Shown here: in pieces, positions 9,247 through 18,404 of the stretch
Numbering within the stretch: the stretch's first letter is position 1
Layout of the letters: each line of letters opens with the position of its first letter
Source: RI-231 sp041394905
GTDB lineage: Bacteria > Acidobacteriota > Terriglobia > Bryobacterales > UBA6623
NCBI GenBank assembly: GCA_041394905.1
Contig: JAWKHJ010000017.1
Location: 1 to 64,000, forward strand
Length of the DNA stretch: 64,000 nucleotides
Reading direction: 5' to 3'
The notes under the pieces: model-generated
The model's input: only the letters and a program-made list of their open reading frames with translations
Databases searched by the model: none
Told to the model about the DNA's origin: nothing
Translations under genes and position numbers: made by a program

Positions 9247-10660
9247 TCAGCGCCGCTGAGGCTGCGCTCGACGGAGTTGCCAGTCTTCGAGCTGTTTGAG
9301 CATGGTCGCGGCGATGGCAGGCTCGGCGGAGGATAGGTCGTGCTGTTCGTAGGGGTCGGAGAGCAGGTCGTAGAGCTCGGGAGTCTTGGACTGGAATCGG
9401 ACGATCTTGTACCGGTTATCGGTCCAGGCGGCGATGCCGCCGAAGTCTTTCGTCTTGACGTTGGGGTGCTTGAAGTTGACGAAGTCGATGCCGGGGTTGC
9501 GCGTGGTGGGCGTGGTGCCGTGGGTGAGCGCGGGGTCCATCCAGCGTTCGTTGCCGGAGTCGCGGTTGCGGTCGTAACGCCAAAAGCCGATGGGCGAGGG
9601 GCGCTGCTGCATGGCTGTGCCGGTGCGGATGAGCGCGGTAAGGTCGACGCCGTCGAGCGGGCGCTTTGGGTCGGGATGCTGGAGGCCGAGCACGCCGAGG
9701 ACGGTGGCAAAGATGTCGGTGGTGACGGCGGGCATGGCGGTCGTGCGCGGCGAGCGAATGACGGAGGGCCATCTGATGATGGCCGGGACGCGCAGGCCGC
9801 CTTCGTAGAGGTCGCCCTTGTGGCCGCGCCAGCCGCCGTTGTAGAGATTTGGGAGTTGGTCGTCTGGAATGCCTTCGACGGTAATGCCGTTGTCGGAGGT
9901 GAACCAGACGAGCGTGTCGTCGGTTTCGCCGGTGGCGCGCAAGGCTTGCGGAAGCGGCCGATGGCCTGGTCCATGGCGCTGATCTCGGCGAAGCGGTTGC
10001 GCAGCTCTTCGCCGGGGACTTCTGACGTAGAGGTTGGTGAAGGCGGAGAGGCCACGGTAGGGCTGTGGGGAGAGCCGAACCAGAGGGTGACGAAGAAGGG
10101 GTCGTCGCCCTCGCGGTTGACCTTGCGCAGGAAGTCGAGGGCGTAATCAACGCAGATGTCTGAGTTTTCGCCTTTGAGGACGATTGGGGCCTCGCCGTTG
10201 TGGCTCATGGCGATCGAGCTCGAAGAAGTTGTCGTGCGCGAGGTATCCTCGTAGCCGCGCGCGCCGGATTGGTGGGCGACTCCTTTTTGACGGCTGCCGA
10301 GGTGCCACTTGCCGAAGTGGCCGGCAGTGGTAGCCGGCCTTGGTGGACGATTTGCGCGAGCGTGATCTCCTCGGGGCGCGTGGGAGGGTTGGGCGCGAAG
10401 ACGCCGGGAGCGGTTGGGGTGGCGGCCGGTGAGGATGGAGGCGCGGGTGGGCGAGCAGTTGGGCGCGGCGGAGTAGAAGGGTCGAAACGTAGACCGGTGG
10501 CGGCCATCTCGTCGAGGACGGGGGTTTTCAGATACGGATGTCCGTTGTAGCCGGTCTCGCCCCAGCCTTGGTCGTCGGCCATGATGAGGACGATGTTGGG
10601 GCGGGGCTGGGCGAGCAGGCGGGAGGGCGAGGAGGAAGGCGAGGAAGCATGACGCGCCAT
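9247..10660 (-). CDS. Type I sulfatase, frame-broken
   Basis: Arylsulfatase-family hydrolase that removes sulfate esters, probably periplasmic. Visible parts in order are PNIVLIMADDQGWGETGYNG (metal-binding Asp pair), the active-site block NCSPTRASILTGRHP with the C-x-P-x-R motif whose Cys is converted to formylglycine, GHFGKWHLG, DDTLVWFTSDNG near the middle, and the C-terminal block YDLLSDPYEQHDLSSAEP. The final 230 residues (from about 9942) are uninterrupted. At least four one-base breaks affect the first half, including the leader next to the ATG at 10660. About 470 residues when repaired, normal for the family. A second, intact sulfatase is at 37401-38738. An anaerobic or aerobic formylglycine-generating enzyme is not visible in the window. 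Confidence 0.75.
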
Positions 10661-10703
10661 TCAGCCTAGCGCAGGCGGCGGCGTGGCGGGTTTTGACCTG
10701 CGG

Positions 10704-11151
10704 CTAGAAGTAGTCGCGGACGGCGGCGATAACGGCCCGACGACGCAGCCAGCGGCGGCGTACCAGGGCAGGCCGTCGACGGCGCGATAAAGCGGAGACG
10801 ACGGCGGCGCCGACGATGGCGCCTGCGATGAGCGACAGGATGTGCAGTGAGCTCATGACGCCGACGCTTAGCGCGGCTCCGATGGCGGACGCGCCCAAGA
10901 GCAGCGAAGCGTAGCCCGAGCCCAAGCGGCGCTCGAGGGTGTGCGTGCGCGGACACGAGCAGGGCGAGGCCGCCCAGTGTCGCGCCAACGAATAGCGCCG
11001 CGACGGCAGCGCCCGCAGGACGCGTCCACGCCCAGAGCGCTTCTTGGTTTGGGCCAGAATAGAAACCCGCCAAGCTCCAGACCAGTGCGAGCAGAGTGAG
11101 CAGCGCGAGCCCGCGCATGTAGAAACGCAAGCGTCGCTGCGGAACACTCAT
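10704..11151 (-). CDS. Small multi-pass membrane protein, one frame break
   Basis: Unknown membrane protein of about 149 residues. MSVPQRRLRFYMRGLALLTL opens the first transmembrane helix, followed by AGAAVAALFVGATLGGLALL; after a frame break near 10925 the reading continues with ASLLLGASAIGAALSVGVMS and ILSLIAGAIVGAAVVSALSR, ending with TAG at 10704-10706. Four hydrophobic helices and basic ends. Its ATG overlaps the stop codon of the 53-residue gene upstream (11148-11309), so the two are translationally coupled. No family recognised. Confidence 0.5.
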
Positions 11152-11309
11152 GCGTCGAACCGCGCCCGCGGGCTCGCCGATGAGATCGAGCGCGGGCTGA
11201 GGATGCGATGCAACGCCAGCGCGACGACGACGGCAATAGCGATGAGCGCGACCGATTCGAGCGCATCGGCGCAGTAGCGCAAGTCGTCCACAGAGCCGCA
11301 AATCTGCAT
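11148..11309 (-). CDS. 53-residue single-pass membrane protein
   Basis: Intact short frame from ATG at 11309 to TGA at 11148-11150. The N-terminal MQICGSVDDLRYCADALE is followed by one hydrophobic helix (SVALIAIAVVVALALHRIL) and a basic, Ser/Arg-rich tail. The stop overlaps the ATG of the next membrane gene (ATGA arrangement). It lies 90 bases after the M16 C-terminal fragment on the same strand. No Shine-Dalgarno sequence is obvious and no family is recognised, so existence is inferred from the helix and the coupling. Confidence 0.4.
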   Translation of the reverse strand: MQICGSVDDLRYCADALESVALIAIAVVVALALHRILSPRSISSASPRARFDA

Positions 11310-11398
11310 TGCACAGGGTTAGACACCGCAGGAAGGGAAAAGTTTGGTGGAAGGGGCGGGGACAGTCCGGGCGCGGGACAGTCCTCGCCTTGTGCTGG

Positions 11399-12671
11399 TT
11401 ATTCGAAGATGGAGTCGGCTGGGACGATTGTGACTTCGCCGAGATCGAGCCAGGCGCCGACGAGCTTGTCTTCGGCGAGGACGTCCGCGGCGGGGCGGCG
11501 CGTAAACGGGCTTGGAAGCCGCGCCGGACTGCAAGGCGCGCTTGAAGGCGGCGGCGTCCTTGGTGATGACGACGATGTCGAGGTCGCTCGCGCGCAGATG
11601 CTTCTGGATCGCCTGGTTGACGGCGTCGCGCGAGAGGCCGTTGAGCTTGCCTTTGAACCAGCCGTTGAAGTCGCCGATGCCGTAGTACTGGCTGTCGAGC
11701 GCGTAGCCGAGCTCGTCGTTGGCGGTTTAAAAGCAGGTTCACGAACTTGGAGAGGAACTCTTTGGTCGAGTCGAACTGTTCTTGGGTCAAGCCTTCTCGG
11801 ACGAGCTTGTCCAATTCAAACATGGCCAGGCGCAGGGCGAACATGCCGTTCTCGGGGACGACGGGGCGGATCCAGATTTGGAAGATTCTGCTGCCGCCGG
11901 GCGAGGTTCGGATCGGGCTGGAACTGGTACATGCCGCGCGGAAGTACTCGATGTAGGCGTAGTCGCCGTAGTTCATGCCGCGCACTTCGCGGATGCGCTG
12001 GAAGAGGTGGCTCTTCGACGAACGGTGCTGGCCGAAGTAAGATTGCATGACCTTGGAGCGCGGGCCAGTCCGGGTCGGCGCGGGTTGACGTCGAGGGGGA
12101 AGCCGATCGAGATGAGCGTAGAGCGCGTGTCCTTTTCGAGGATGTGGACGCGCAGCTTCTTCGCCTTGGCGGGCTGGAGGCAGTTCGACCTCGGCGGGGG
12201 CCTCGTGGCGTCGAAGTCCTTGGCGACCTTTGCGTCGAAGCCCGAGGGTAGCCGCCGGCCAAGCCGATGACGACGTTGCCGCGGCGGTACTGGTCGGCGT
12301 AGAAGGCCTGACGTCGTCGAGCGGGGAGTGGGCCTCGATGGCCTTGCCCAGACCGAGGTCGGGGTGGGCGTAGGGGCCGCCATCGTAGATGGTCTGGTAG
12401 AGGTATTCCTGCCAAGCTCTTCCTCGTTGTTGCTGCGCAGGCCGATGCGCAGGCCGTTGAGCGTCTCGTCCTTGATGCGGCGGAAGTCGTCCTCGCGCCA
12501 CCCCGGCTCGAGCAGCATTTGGCGGATGGTCTCGTAGTACTTGTCGAGGTTCTCGACGTGCGTCGTGCCGGCGAAGACGGTCATCTCCTTGTCGACTTCC
12601 GCGCGCCGCGCCGATGAGGGCGCGGATTACTCGGTCAGTTCGAAAATGCCGTCCTCGCACACAATCCGCTG
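11399..12671 (-). pseudogene. M16 (insulinase-type) peptidase, N-terminus missing
   Basis: C-terminal bulk of an acidobacterial M16 metallopeptidase. Family blocks appear in order: DKEMTVFAGTTHVENLDKYY, PGWREDDFRRIKDETLNGL, YGDYAYIEYFPRGMYQFQPD, IFQIWIRPVVPENGMFALRL, GLTQEQFDSTKEFLSKFVNL and the end LVGAWLDLGEVTIVPADSIF before TAA at 11399-11401. The N-terminal part of the first domain is absent: homology stops abruptly at about 12671, beside the stop codon of a glycosidase-like gene. At least eight frame changes occur in 1.27 kb although residues stay conserved, which looks like consensus error on top of a real truncation. A second truncated M16 gene lies at 16637-17446 on the same strand; the pair probably formed a tandem before the 12.7-16.7 kb segment came between them. 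Confidence 0.65.
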
Positions 12672-13707
12672 TTAGAACTCTTCCTGAAGGTACTCGGTGA
12701 AGTCCTTGTAGAGGAACCCCGAACACAATTGCGGAACCGGCTCCCATTGCAGGGTGAACCACACGGTGCGCGGATTGACGGCTATCGCGTTGTCCAGGTA
12801 CTGCGCCCACGACTGACTGTTGAAATCGGCCTCACCAATCACCCAATCCTTATTGTAAGTTGGATTTGACTGAAACCAGTTGTGCACTGACTGGAAATGT
12901 ATTGCCGTTAGAGCTGTAAAAATGGAGTTGCATGATGTCGGGAGGATTTCCGAGATACACGCTGGGGATCTGTGGAACGCGATCCATCAGCGATGACAGA
13001 AAACCCCACGGTCGATGCCTTGTTGTTCCCCGCGATCATGTACTCCTGCCATAGTTTCTGAGTATAGTCCAAAAAGATTTGGCTGGCTGGTCGTTGGAAC
13101 TAGCTCATTACCAAGGTCGATCCTGTACGGCATCCCGACAGTATCCAGAATCGATTTTACCTGGAGGATAACGCCGAGATTTTTTCTGCCCGCCAATCGT
13201 CCCGTTGGGCCTGACTCAAGCCCAAGCAGTGAGTGAAGGGCATTCCGGCCCAATAGTCCCACATCCTTGGATCATTGCAGTCTCCTGCGCCAGCTAGGGA
13301 TGCATCGACACGACGATCTCCCAGAATCCTTTGTTCTTGATATACGTTACAAGGTTCTGTAGTCCTGTAGCATAGTACGTGGACAGTTGACCGCCCATTG
13401 ATCCCATAGAGTCGCCACCCGCAGGGTTGACTCCTTGATCACCGTGTTGATAGAAGAAGACAGGCAGACGTAGGCGCCGTTGACCATTGTTGTACAACCA
13501 GTCGACGACGACGTTGACGCTGCCAGCATCATTTGGATAATTATGGATCACCCCATACTTAGTCTGGTCGCAACCATTCCAAGAACCGCGGTAGTACCAT
13601 GCCAGATTGCTCCCGCCACCGTTACCCTGGAATCCTCCAAGCAATACAGTCGCCGAGAGCACTGAAGCCATCAACAGCGAAACTCCTGAGCGCGTTGTTC
13701 GAGACAT
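12672..13707 (-). CDS. Secreted glycosidase-like (TIM-barrel) protein, frame-broken
   Basis: Probable secreted glycoside hydrolase, family not certain. ATG at 13707 has an excellent AAGGAGG site (13716-13722) and opens the leader LLMASVLSATVLLGG. The first 137 residues are intact (WYYRGSWNGCDQTKYGVIHN; RLRLPVFFYQHGDQG; TYIKNKGFWEIVVSMHP). After a break come MWDYWAGMPFTHCLGLSQAQ, VKSILDTVGMPYRIDLGNEL and LWQEYMIAGNNKASTVGFSV. The C-terminal 71 residues are intact, with KDWVIGEADFNSQSWAQYLD, where the Glu is placed like a barrel catalytic acid, and VWFTLQWEP. The stop at 12672 lies at the M16 junction, so the natural C-terminus may be lost. At least three frame breaks. Confidence 0.5.
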
Positions 13708-13973
13708 TATATATTCCTCCTTAAGGCTAAAGTCACGGTATTTCGACGGCCTATGCTCTCAAGCGAGCGTGGCGCGTACGTCGGTAGCAGTATTGGCCTG
13801 AGCGGGCGTGGTGCGCAAGGGCCGACTGGGGCCGTCCGGATGGCCGGTTGAGTTGGGCGGCCATTCTCCATCGGAAAACCGAAGCTGGGTCTCAGCGACC
13901 AGTCGTCTTCAGGCGGGCCAGACGATTCATACTCAATCGAGCCTCCGCTGCTCGCCCTTTGGGCGGGTAACGT

Positions 13974-14375
13974 TCACGTCGCTTCTTCGTCATGCCCCAA
14001 GCCCGCTAACTCTGTTCGGTTTGATACATGAAATCGGATAAGGAGGCGGCTTATGTAGCCCTTCACGGACCGTTCGGAGATGTCCAGCATCGCTGAGATC
14101 TCCCGATTCGTGAATCCCTTTCGTACGAGCGCTAGCACCTCCGTCTCTTGTGGCGTCAAGGCCCGTCGGGTGGCACCTCGCAATCGGACTTCGCTCGGTC
14201 CCGCAACTGGTTGGGGACTCAAGACGATGTCTGGCTGGTACGTTTGAATCAGAGTCTCCAAGTCGCCGCGTGCCAAGTCGGTGCGCACAACCGCCAAGTC
14301 CTCTGATTCTTGAAATATACTCAATAGTTTCAGCACGTTAGGCGCCTCTATTGAGCCGATAACTAGGATCTTCAC
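13974..14375 (-). CDS. LuxR-type HTH regulator with receiver-like N-terminus
   Basis: DNA-binding regulator of 133 residues. The C-terminal LuxR/GerE helix-turn-helix runs from about residue 75 (LTPQETEVLALVRKGFTNRE, then ISAMLDISERSVKGYISRLL). The N-terminal half (KILVIGSIEAPNVLKLLSIF; YQPDIVLS) looks like a shortened receiver domain: it keeps an Asp in PDIVLS but lacks the acidic pair that normally binds magnesium, so phosphorylation is doubtful. GTG at 14375 is preferred over an upstream start at 14438 because GGGAGG (14381-14386) sits at ideal distance. It lies between the glycosidase-like gene (same strand) and a divergent methyltransferase gene and may control one of them. Confidence 0.75.
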   Translation of the reverse strand: MKILVIGSIEAPNVLKLLSIFQESEDLAVVRTDLARGDLETLIQTYQPDIVLSPQPVAGPSEVRLRGATRRALTPQETEVLALVRKGFTNREISAMLDISERSVKGYISRLLIRFHVSNRTELAGLGHDEEAT

Positions 14376-14380
14376 GGCTT

Positions 14381-14386
14381 CCTCCC
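14381..14386 (-). promoter_or_regulatory. Ribosome binding site for the LuxR-type gene
   Basis: The minus strand reads GGGAGG five bases before the GTG at 14375. It decides the start against a longer frame that begins at 14438 and would put basic, non-homologous residues before the receiver-like part. Confidence 0.65.
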
Positions 14387-14656
14387 TTGCTGTCCAGCCT
14401 CTTCTAGCCTTCCGAGCGCATGCTGCCCTACGATCCACCGCCGTCCTCTAGCAACCGTGACCCTCTCGATGTCTCCCGGCGGAATCTCTCGTTGTCTTCC
14501 GGCGGAATGTGGACCAGCGTACTCGCAAATGGGGAGAGGACGTGGAGTCTTGGGCCGCCGATCGTCGCGTCGATAAGCGGTCTGACGACGCGAATCCCGC
14601 TTGCTATGCTAGCGAACAGTGGGTCGGACCGGTCACCCCGATTGGAGGTGGAGCGC

Positions 14657-15517
14657 ATGAAGTATGAGCTGGATCGCAACCAAATGGAGCGGGATTGGAA
14701 CGCAAGGGCCCAGGAAAACGCGTTCCACTACGTCGCGAGCGGACGCGCTGATTGGAGCGAGGAAGATTTCTATCGGTCCGGTCGGACATCGGTGGAAGAC
14801 CTTATTTTGAACGACCGTGACTACTTGCTCCGGGGTCGTGCCCCCGGGAGCCTTCGAATCCTTGAGATCGGATGCGGCGTCGGACGTATGACCGAGGCCA
14901 TGGCCGAAGAATTCGCAGAGGTACATGCAGTTGATGTCAGTGAGGAGATGATTCGACGGGCCGCGACGCGGTTGGGCAGTAGATCAAATGTTTTTCTATA
15001 TCATGGCGATGGTCAGGGCCTGGGGGCTTTGGATAGTGTTGAGGTTGATCTAGCGTTTAGCTTCATCGTTTTTCAACACATTCCCCACCGGAGCGCCATC
15101 GAAGGCTATATGAGAGACGTCGCGGGATGTTTGAGAGTCGGTGGCATATTCAAGGTTCAGACGCAGGGCGATCCGCTGGCGGTCCTCGGCCGAGGTGATA
15201 CATGGGAAGGCTGCTTTGTGCCCGCGTCCCTTTGGCTCCTTTGGAGTCGCCTATACGGGTACCGACTCATCAAATTTGAAGGCGTCGGGACGCAGTATCT
15301 TTGGCTGTGGTGGGAACGGATCGGCGACGCCGAATATGGACTGGCGGACTTGGAGTTCGCACTGCTCAGTGGCGAGACCCGCGCCTACGATGCAAGCTTG
15401 CGTGAGCTACGCGAGAAGCACAGTAAACTGTGTCAGCACTTGGATACAATTTACCGGTCCTTCTTGTACCGAGTCGGACGACGTTTGCATTTGGTAGCGA
15501 AGCCGCCAAGTTCTTGA
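14657..15517 (+). CDS. Class I SAM-dependent methyltransferase
   Basis: Intact protein of 286 residues. SAM-binding motif I is LRILEIGCGVGRMTEAMAEE, motif II is around VHAVDVSEEMIRRAATR, and the post-motif block LAFSFIVFQHIPHRSAIEGY followed by LRVGGIFKVQ is typical of small-molecule or sugar methyltransferases. The ATG at 14657 is preferred over an upstream start at 14420 because GGAGGTG (14644-14650) precedes it and MKYELDRNQMERDWNARAQE is a natural start for the family. The C-terminal part (residues about 190-286) is a variable substrate region. Divergent from the LuxR-type gene, inside the segment between the M16 fragments. Substrate unknown; a second methyltransferase faces it at 15758-16624. 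Confidence 0.8.
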   Translation: MKYELDRNQMERDWNARAQENAFHYVASGRADWSEEDFYRSGRTSVEDLILNDRDYLLRGRAPGSLRILEIGCGVGRMTEAMAEEFAEVHAVDVSEEMIRRAATRLGSRSNVFLYHGDGQGLGALDSVEVDLAFSFIVFQHIPHRSAIEGYMRDVAGCLRVGGIFKVQTQGDPLAVLGRGDTWEGCFVPASLWLLWSRLYGYRLIKFEGVGTQYLWLWWERIGDAEYGLADLEFALLSGETRAYDASLRELREKHSKLCQHLDTIYRSFLYRVGRRLHLVAKPPSS

Positions 15518-15576
15518 GTCCTCTGGATCGGAAGTCGGGACCATTGGGCGGGTGCGAATAGCCGTCGAGCCTTGCT

Positions 15577-15693
15577 CTAGCAGGCTGTTGAAAAACTCGA
15601 AACTGTGTCTATCGGCTGTATTCGCTTGCCCGCCGAACCACCAGATATAGTGCGTCCCAGAGGCGTCGAGAGCCTTTTTCAACTCCCTGCTAG
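15577..15693. mobile_element. MITE-like element with 19-base inverted repeats
   Basis: The left end CTAGCAGGCTGTTGAAAAA (15577-15595) and the inverted right end, reading CTAGCAGGGAGTTGAAAAA on the minus strand (15675-15693), match at 17 of 19 positions. The CAGGCTGTTGAAAAA type of end is known from several insertion-sequence families, and the outermost CTAG could be a target duplication. About 79 bases lie between, far too few for a transposase, so it is a non-autonomous element or an internal-deletion remnant. It sits between two convergent methyltransferase genes. Confidence 0.6.
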
Positions 15694-15757
15694 TGACGAC
15701 TCGCGCATTCGATCTATGTCCGCTACATCGTTGAATTGTACTTGCACCTCTGTGTTC

Positions 15758-16624
15758 TCAGGCGTAGAGCCAAGTTGGGTAGCGTTCTTTCAAGACGCCG
15801 GACTTTATGCCTACGATGTGAATTACATCATCTCGCAGGTCTGCACCGCAACCGACGTGTTCAATGGCTTCGAGCGCCCAATCATGTGCCGTGGTTTGCT
15901 GAAGTCCATAGGGCCCTGTCTGTAAGTCATGAGTCTGAAACCCAGCGGCCTCAAAGAGTTGTTCCATTTCACTTGGAGTATATTCACGAGCATGCCGTGG
16001 CTCGATGGCATTGCCGCCCTTGCGAGCGGTGTATTGAGTATACAGGCCTGGATGCCCGCCGAGGAGCACAGCCGCAACGGCCCTGAGGGCGCAAATATTT
16101 GGCGTACTGAGGACTAGCGTTCCCCCAGGACGTAAGATCAGATTGACCTCGCTCATCAAGTGCATCGGATCTTCCGCGAGGTGCTCAAGGAGCTCACAGC
16201 ACACTACTGTCGCGAAATGTGCGTCGGGGTATGGGTAGATGTCTTTCTCGGCGTCGAAAAGATCGACCTCACAGGAGAAGACTTCGCCGGTGGTGGACGT
16301 CACCGTCTTCGCATGGGTCTCGCCGAGTTGGCCCAGATAACAGCCTCGGACTTCTCCGTAGCCGAGACGCTTCAGCGCCGGGGTTATCTGCAAGTATGCA
16401 CCCATCTCCAATAATCGATCATCTTCTTGCGCCGTTGGTGTTATCTCGATAGTTTTGAGAAATCGCGCGAGATGAGTCTCAGCATAGGATCTGGCCTCTG
16501 GCGACTGGGAGGAGAAGCCTAGGATATACGCGGACGTTTCTGGGTCAGCGACCGGCTGCAGACCGCGAAAGGAAGGTGTCAGGCGCCGCCACTTGCGCTT
16601 GAATCGACCGAATAGCCTTGTCAT
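15758..16624 (-). CDS. Class I SAM-dependent methyltransferase
   Basis: Intact protein of 288 residues with a basic N-terminus (MTRLFGRFKRKWRRLTPSF). The SAM core runs from about residue 68 (DRLLEMGAYLQITPALKRLG) through FATVVCCELLEHLAEDPMHL and VNLILRPGGTLVLSTPNICA; the glycine-rich motif I is altered (LLEMGAYLQ). The pattern of LEHL followed by PGG and STPN is common in methyltransferases of glycan or O-antigen clusters. The C-terminal part (AREYTPSEMEQLFEAAGFQT) is the usual closing strand region. Convergent with the methyltransferase at 14657-15517. Substrate unknown. Confidence 0.75.
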   Translation of the reverse strand: MTRLFGRFKRKWRRLTPSFRGLQPVADPETSAYILGFSSQSPEARSYAETHLARFLKTIEITPTAQEDDRLLEMGAYLQITPALKRLGYGEVRGCYLGQLGETHAKTVTSTTGEVFSCEVDLFDAEKDIYPYPDAHFATVVCCELLEHLAEDPMHLMSEVNLILRPGGTLVLSTPNICALRAVAAVLLGGHPGLYTQYTARKGGNAIEPRHAREYTPSEMEQLFEAAGFQTHDLQTGPYGLQQTTAHDWALEAIEHVGCGADLRDDVIHIVGIKSGVLKERYPTWLYA

Positions 16625-16636
16625 CGCCAGCTCATC

Positions 16637-17446
16637 TTAGCAGTCGACAAGTTCAATCGGAACTCGGATGAGGAGTGAAGGGATTAGTGAAGAAAAATGG
16701 TCGCAGTCGGGAGGCCAGCCGCCCCAATACTCTTCGATCAGCTTCTGCGCCTGCTCGTGCTCGATGTCGCCGACGATGGAGACGACGGTGTACTCGGGGC
16801 GGTAGTAGCGGTGGAAGAACTCCAGGCCGTAGTCGTACATCTCGGGCATGGCCTCGACGTCTTCGATGAATCCCATGGTGGTGTGCTTGTAGGTATGGGT
16901 GGTGAAGGCGCGGTTGCGCAACTGCTCGTCGAGCTTGCGCATCGGGTCGGAGAAGCTCTTGTTGTATTCGCTGAGCACGGCGCGGGTTTCGGTGCGGAAG
17001 ATCTCCTCGGAGTATTTGAGGTTTTGAAAACGGTCGGCTTCGAGGTCGACGATCGGCTCGAGGTCTTCCTTGGAGAAGACGGCGTGATAGACGGTGCGAT
17101 CGTCGGTGGTGTAGGCGTTGGTCTCGGCGCCGGCGCGCTGCATGATCTGGTTCCACTGGTCGGGCGAGAAGCGCTCGGTGCCGCGAAACATCATGTGCTC
17201 GAACAGGTGGGCGAAGCCGGAGCGGCCGGGCTCGACTTCATTGCGCGATCCGACCTGAACGACAACGTACAAAGCGACGATGTTGGGGTAGGGCGTTTTG
17301 ACCGTGACCGCGCGGAGGCCGTTGGGCAGGTCGCGGACCTGCGTATCGTAGGGGAAGATGCGGCCGTCGCCGTCTTCTGATTTTGGGGCCGAGCCGCAGC
17401 CGAAGAGCAGCGCGGCGGCGGCGGCAAACGCGAAAAGGCGTTTCAT
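16637..17446 (-). pseudogene. M16 peptidase (lipoprotein leader), C-terminal half missing
   Basis: N-terminal domain of a zinc metallopeptidase of family M16. The leader AALLFGC has a lipobox Cys at residue 17. The catalytic H-x-x-E-H motif is HLFEH at residues 80-84, and downstream helices (TETRAVLSEYNKSFSDP; FFHRYYRPEYTVVSIVGDIE) match the family. Homology stops after LIEEYWGGWPP (about residue 252, position 16705); the last 17 residues or so are unrelated and lower in GC. A full protein would have about 430 residues or more. The reading frame itself is clean, unlike the M16 fragment at 11399-12671. The truncation coincides with the right end of the 12.7-16.7 kb segment. It keeps its own promoter region, shared with the divergent gene at 17526. 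Confidence 0.7.
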
Positions 17447-17525
17447 GGGCTCAGTTTACAGGGAACAGGGCGTTTTCCTCGTCCAGAGGGCCGAAAACCG
17501 TCTGATAGAATCGAGGTGAGTTTCG

Positions 17526-18293
17526 ATGACGAGCACGATTGCCCAGGATTCGAAGATTTCGGTAGCCTCGTTCGCCAAGCACTGCCATGAGCAGATGATC
17601 CCGGTGAATGGATCGCTGCGCTATTTTTCGGTGATTCCGCTGGAAGATGGGGACTTGCAGCGCCTGGTCTACGACCCGGCCGCAACGACGCCGCCGAAAA
17701 CGCGCGAGATCTGCCCAACCTCAATCTGGTCGTGGTGGGCTATCTGGAGAAGCCGGCGCAGGAGCGACTCCGAGGGTCCGCTGGTGGTCTTTCGCCGGCC
17801 GGCGGCGAATCGGCAGCTCTATTCCGCTGTAACCGAAGGCGAGAACGGCTCTTTCCTGTTCGTGGCCGTGAAGGATGAGGATGTGGCGGACTGCCACGAC
17901 AGCTTCTATCAGGAGCTGGCGACGCTGATCGTCGCCCATGCCGACCCGGAGATGATTGACCGCTACGCCGAGCTGCTGCGCGAAGAGCTCAAAGCCCAAG
18001 TGCGCGGCGAAGTGGAAGACACGAGCTGGAAGCTCAAAGAGAAGGTGCTGCGCAACGAGAAGAACGTGTCGCGCAAGACGCGCGTGTTCCAGGACTACGC
18101 GCGCGAGTCGATGATCGATACGCTGACACTCTACTTGCACGGCCTTTGCTGCGACATCGATGTTGAAGCGGGTCCCCGGCAGTTGCCGAGCGGCCGAATC
18201 CGCAAGCGGCTAGAGCTGTTGCGCTCGATGTTGCCGCCGCCGAAGGGCGTGGCGGTTTTCCCGGAAGAGCTGGCGTCGCAGCCAGCGCGGTAG
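17526..18293 (+). CDS. Hypothetical protein, probable local frame error
   Basis: Protein of 255 residues, family not recognised. ATG at 17526 has a GAGGTG site seven bases upstream. The C-terminal two thirds are helical and charged (ELLREELKAQVRGEVEDTSW; KNVSRKTRVFQDYARESMID) and end with RKRLELLRSMLPPPKGVAVF. Between about 17700 and 17765 the better coding signal is in another frame (LPNLNLVVVGYLEKPAQE), so two compensating one-base errors probably scramble about 20 residues (near residues 58-80). Soluble, no signal peptide seen. Divergent from the M16 gene and followed by the SDR gene 112 bases later. Confidence 0.6.
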   Translation: MTSTIAQDSKISVASFAKHCHEQMIPVNGSLRYFSVIPLEDGDLQRLVYDPAATTPPKTREICPTSIWSWWAIWRSRRRSDSEGPLVVFRRPAANRQLYSAVTEGENGSFLFVAVKDEDVADCHDSFYQELATLIVAHADPEMIDRYAELLREELKAQVRGEVEDTSWKLKEKVLRNEKNVSRKTRVFQDYARESMIDTLTLYLHGLCCDIDVEAGPRQLPSGRIRKRLELLRSMLPPPKGVAVFPEELASQPAR

Positions 18294-18404
18294 ATCGAGC
18301 CTCCGGAACGCGTACATTTCCAGGTGCGGCACGGTTCGGAGCGGGGTGTTGGTCGAGACCGGCGATTGCCCAATCTCTAGGCGTATTCCCGCACAATAGA
18401 CGGG

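Larger units (their letters stand above)
12672..16705. other. Candidate inserted segment between two truncated M16 genes
   Basis: M16 homology ends at about 12671 on the left and at about 16705 on the right. The 4.0 kb between holds a glycosidase-like gene, a LuxR-type regulator, two methyltransferase genes and a MITE-like element. Its base composition looks lower in GC than the M16 fragments, and its genes have no link to peptidases. I see no terminal repeats, tRNA or transposase at the junctions. It may be a recombined island, or a mis-join during assembly. Confidence 0.45.

Noticed and set aside
9340..10146. Plus-strand open frame of 268 codons opposite the sulfatase
   Set aside because: Low-complexity Val/Gly/Ala product and no ribosome site; the minus strand carries sulfatase motifs in the same place.
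10666..12810. One minus-strand frame of 714 codons across the M16 fragment and the membrane genes
   Set aside because: It joins fragments of several genes by chance; M16 homology enters and leaves this frame repeatedly and the membrane part has its own start and stop.
11399..17446. Reading both M16 pieces as one gene simply split by an insertion
   Set aside because: Both pieces include part of the first peptidase domain, and they belong to different M16 subtypes, so they come from two neighbouring genes.
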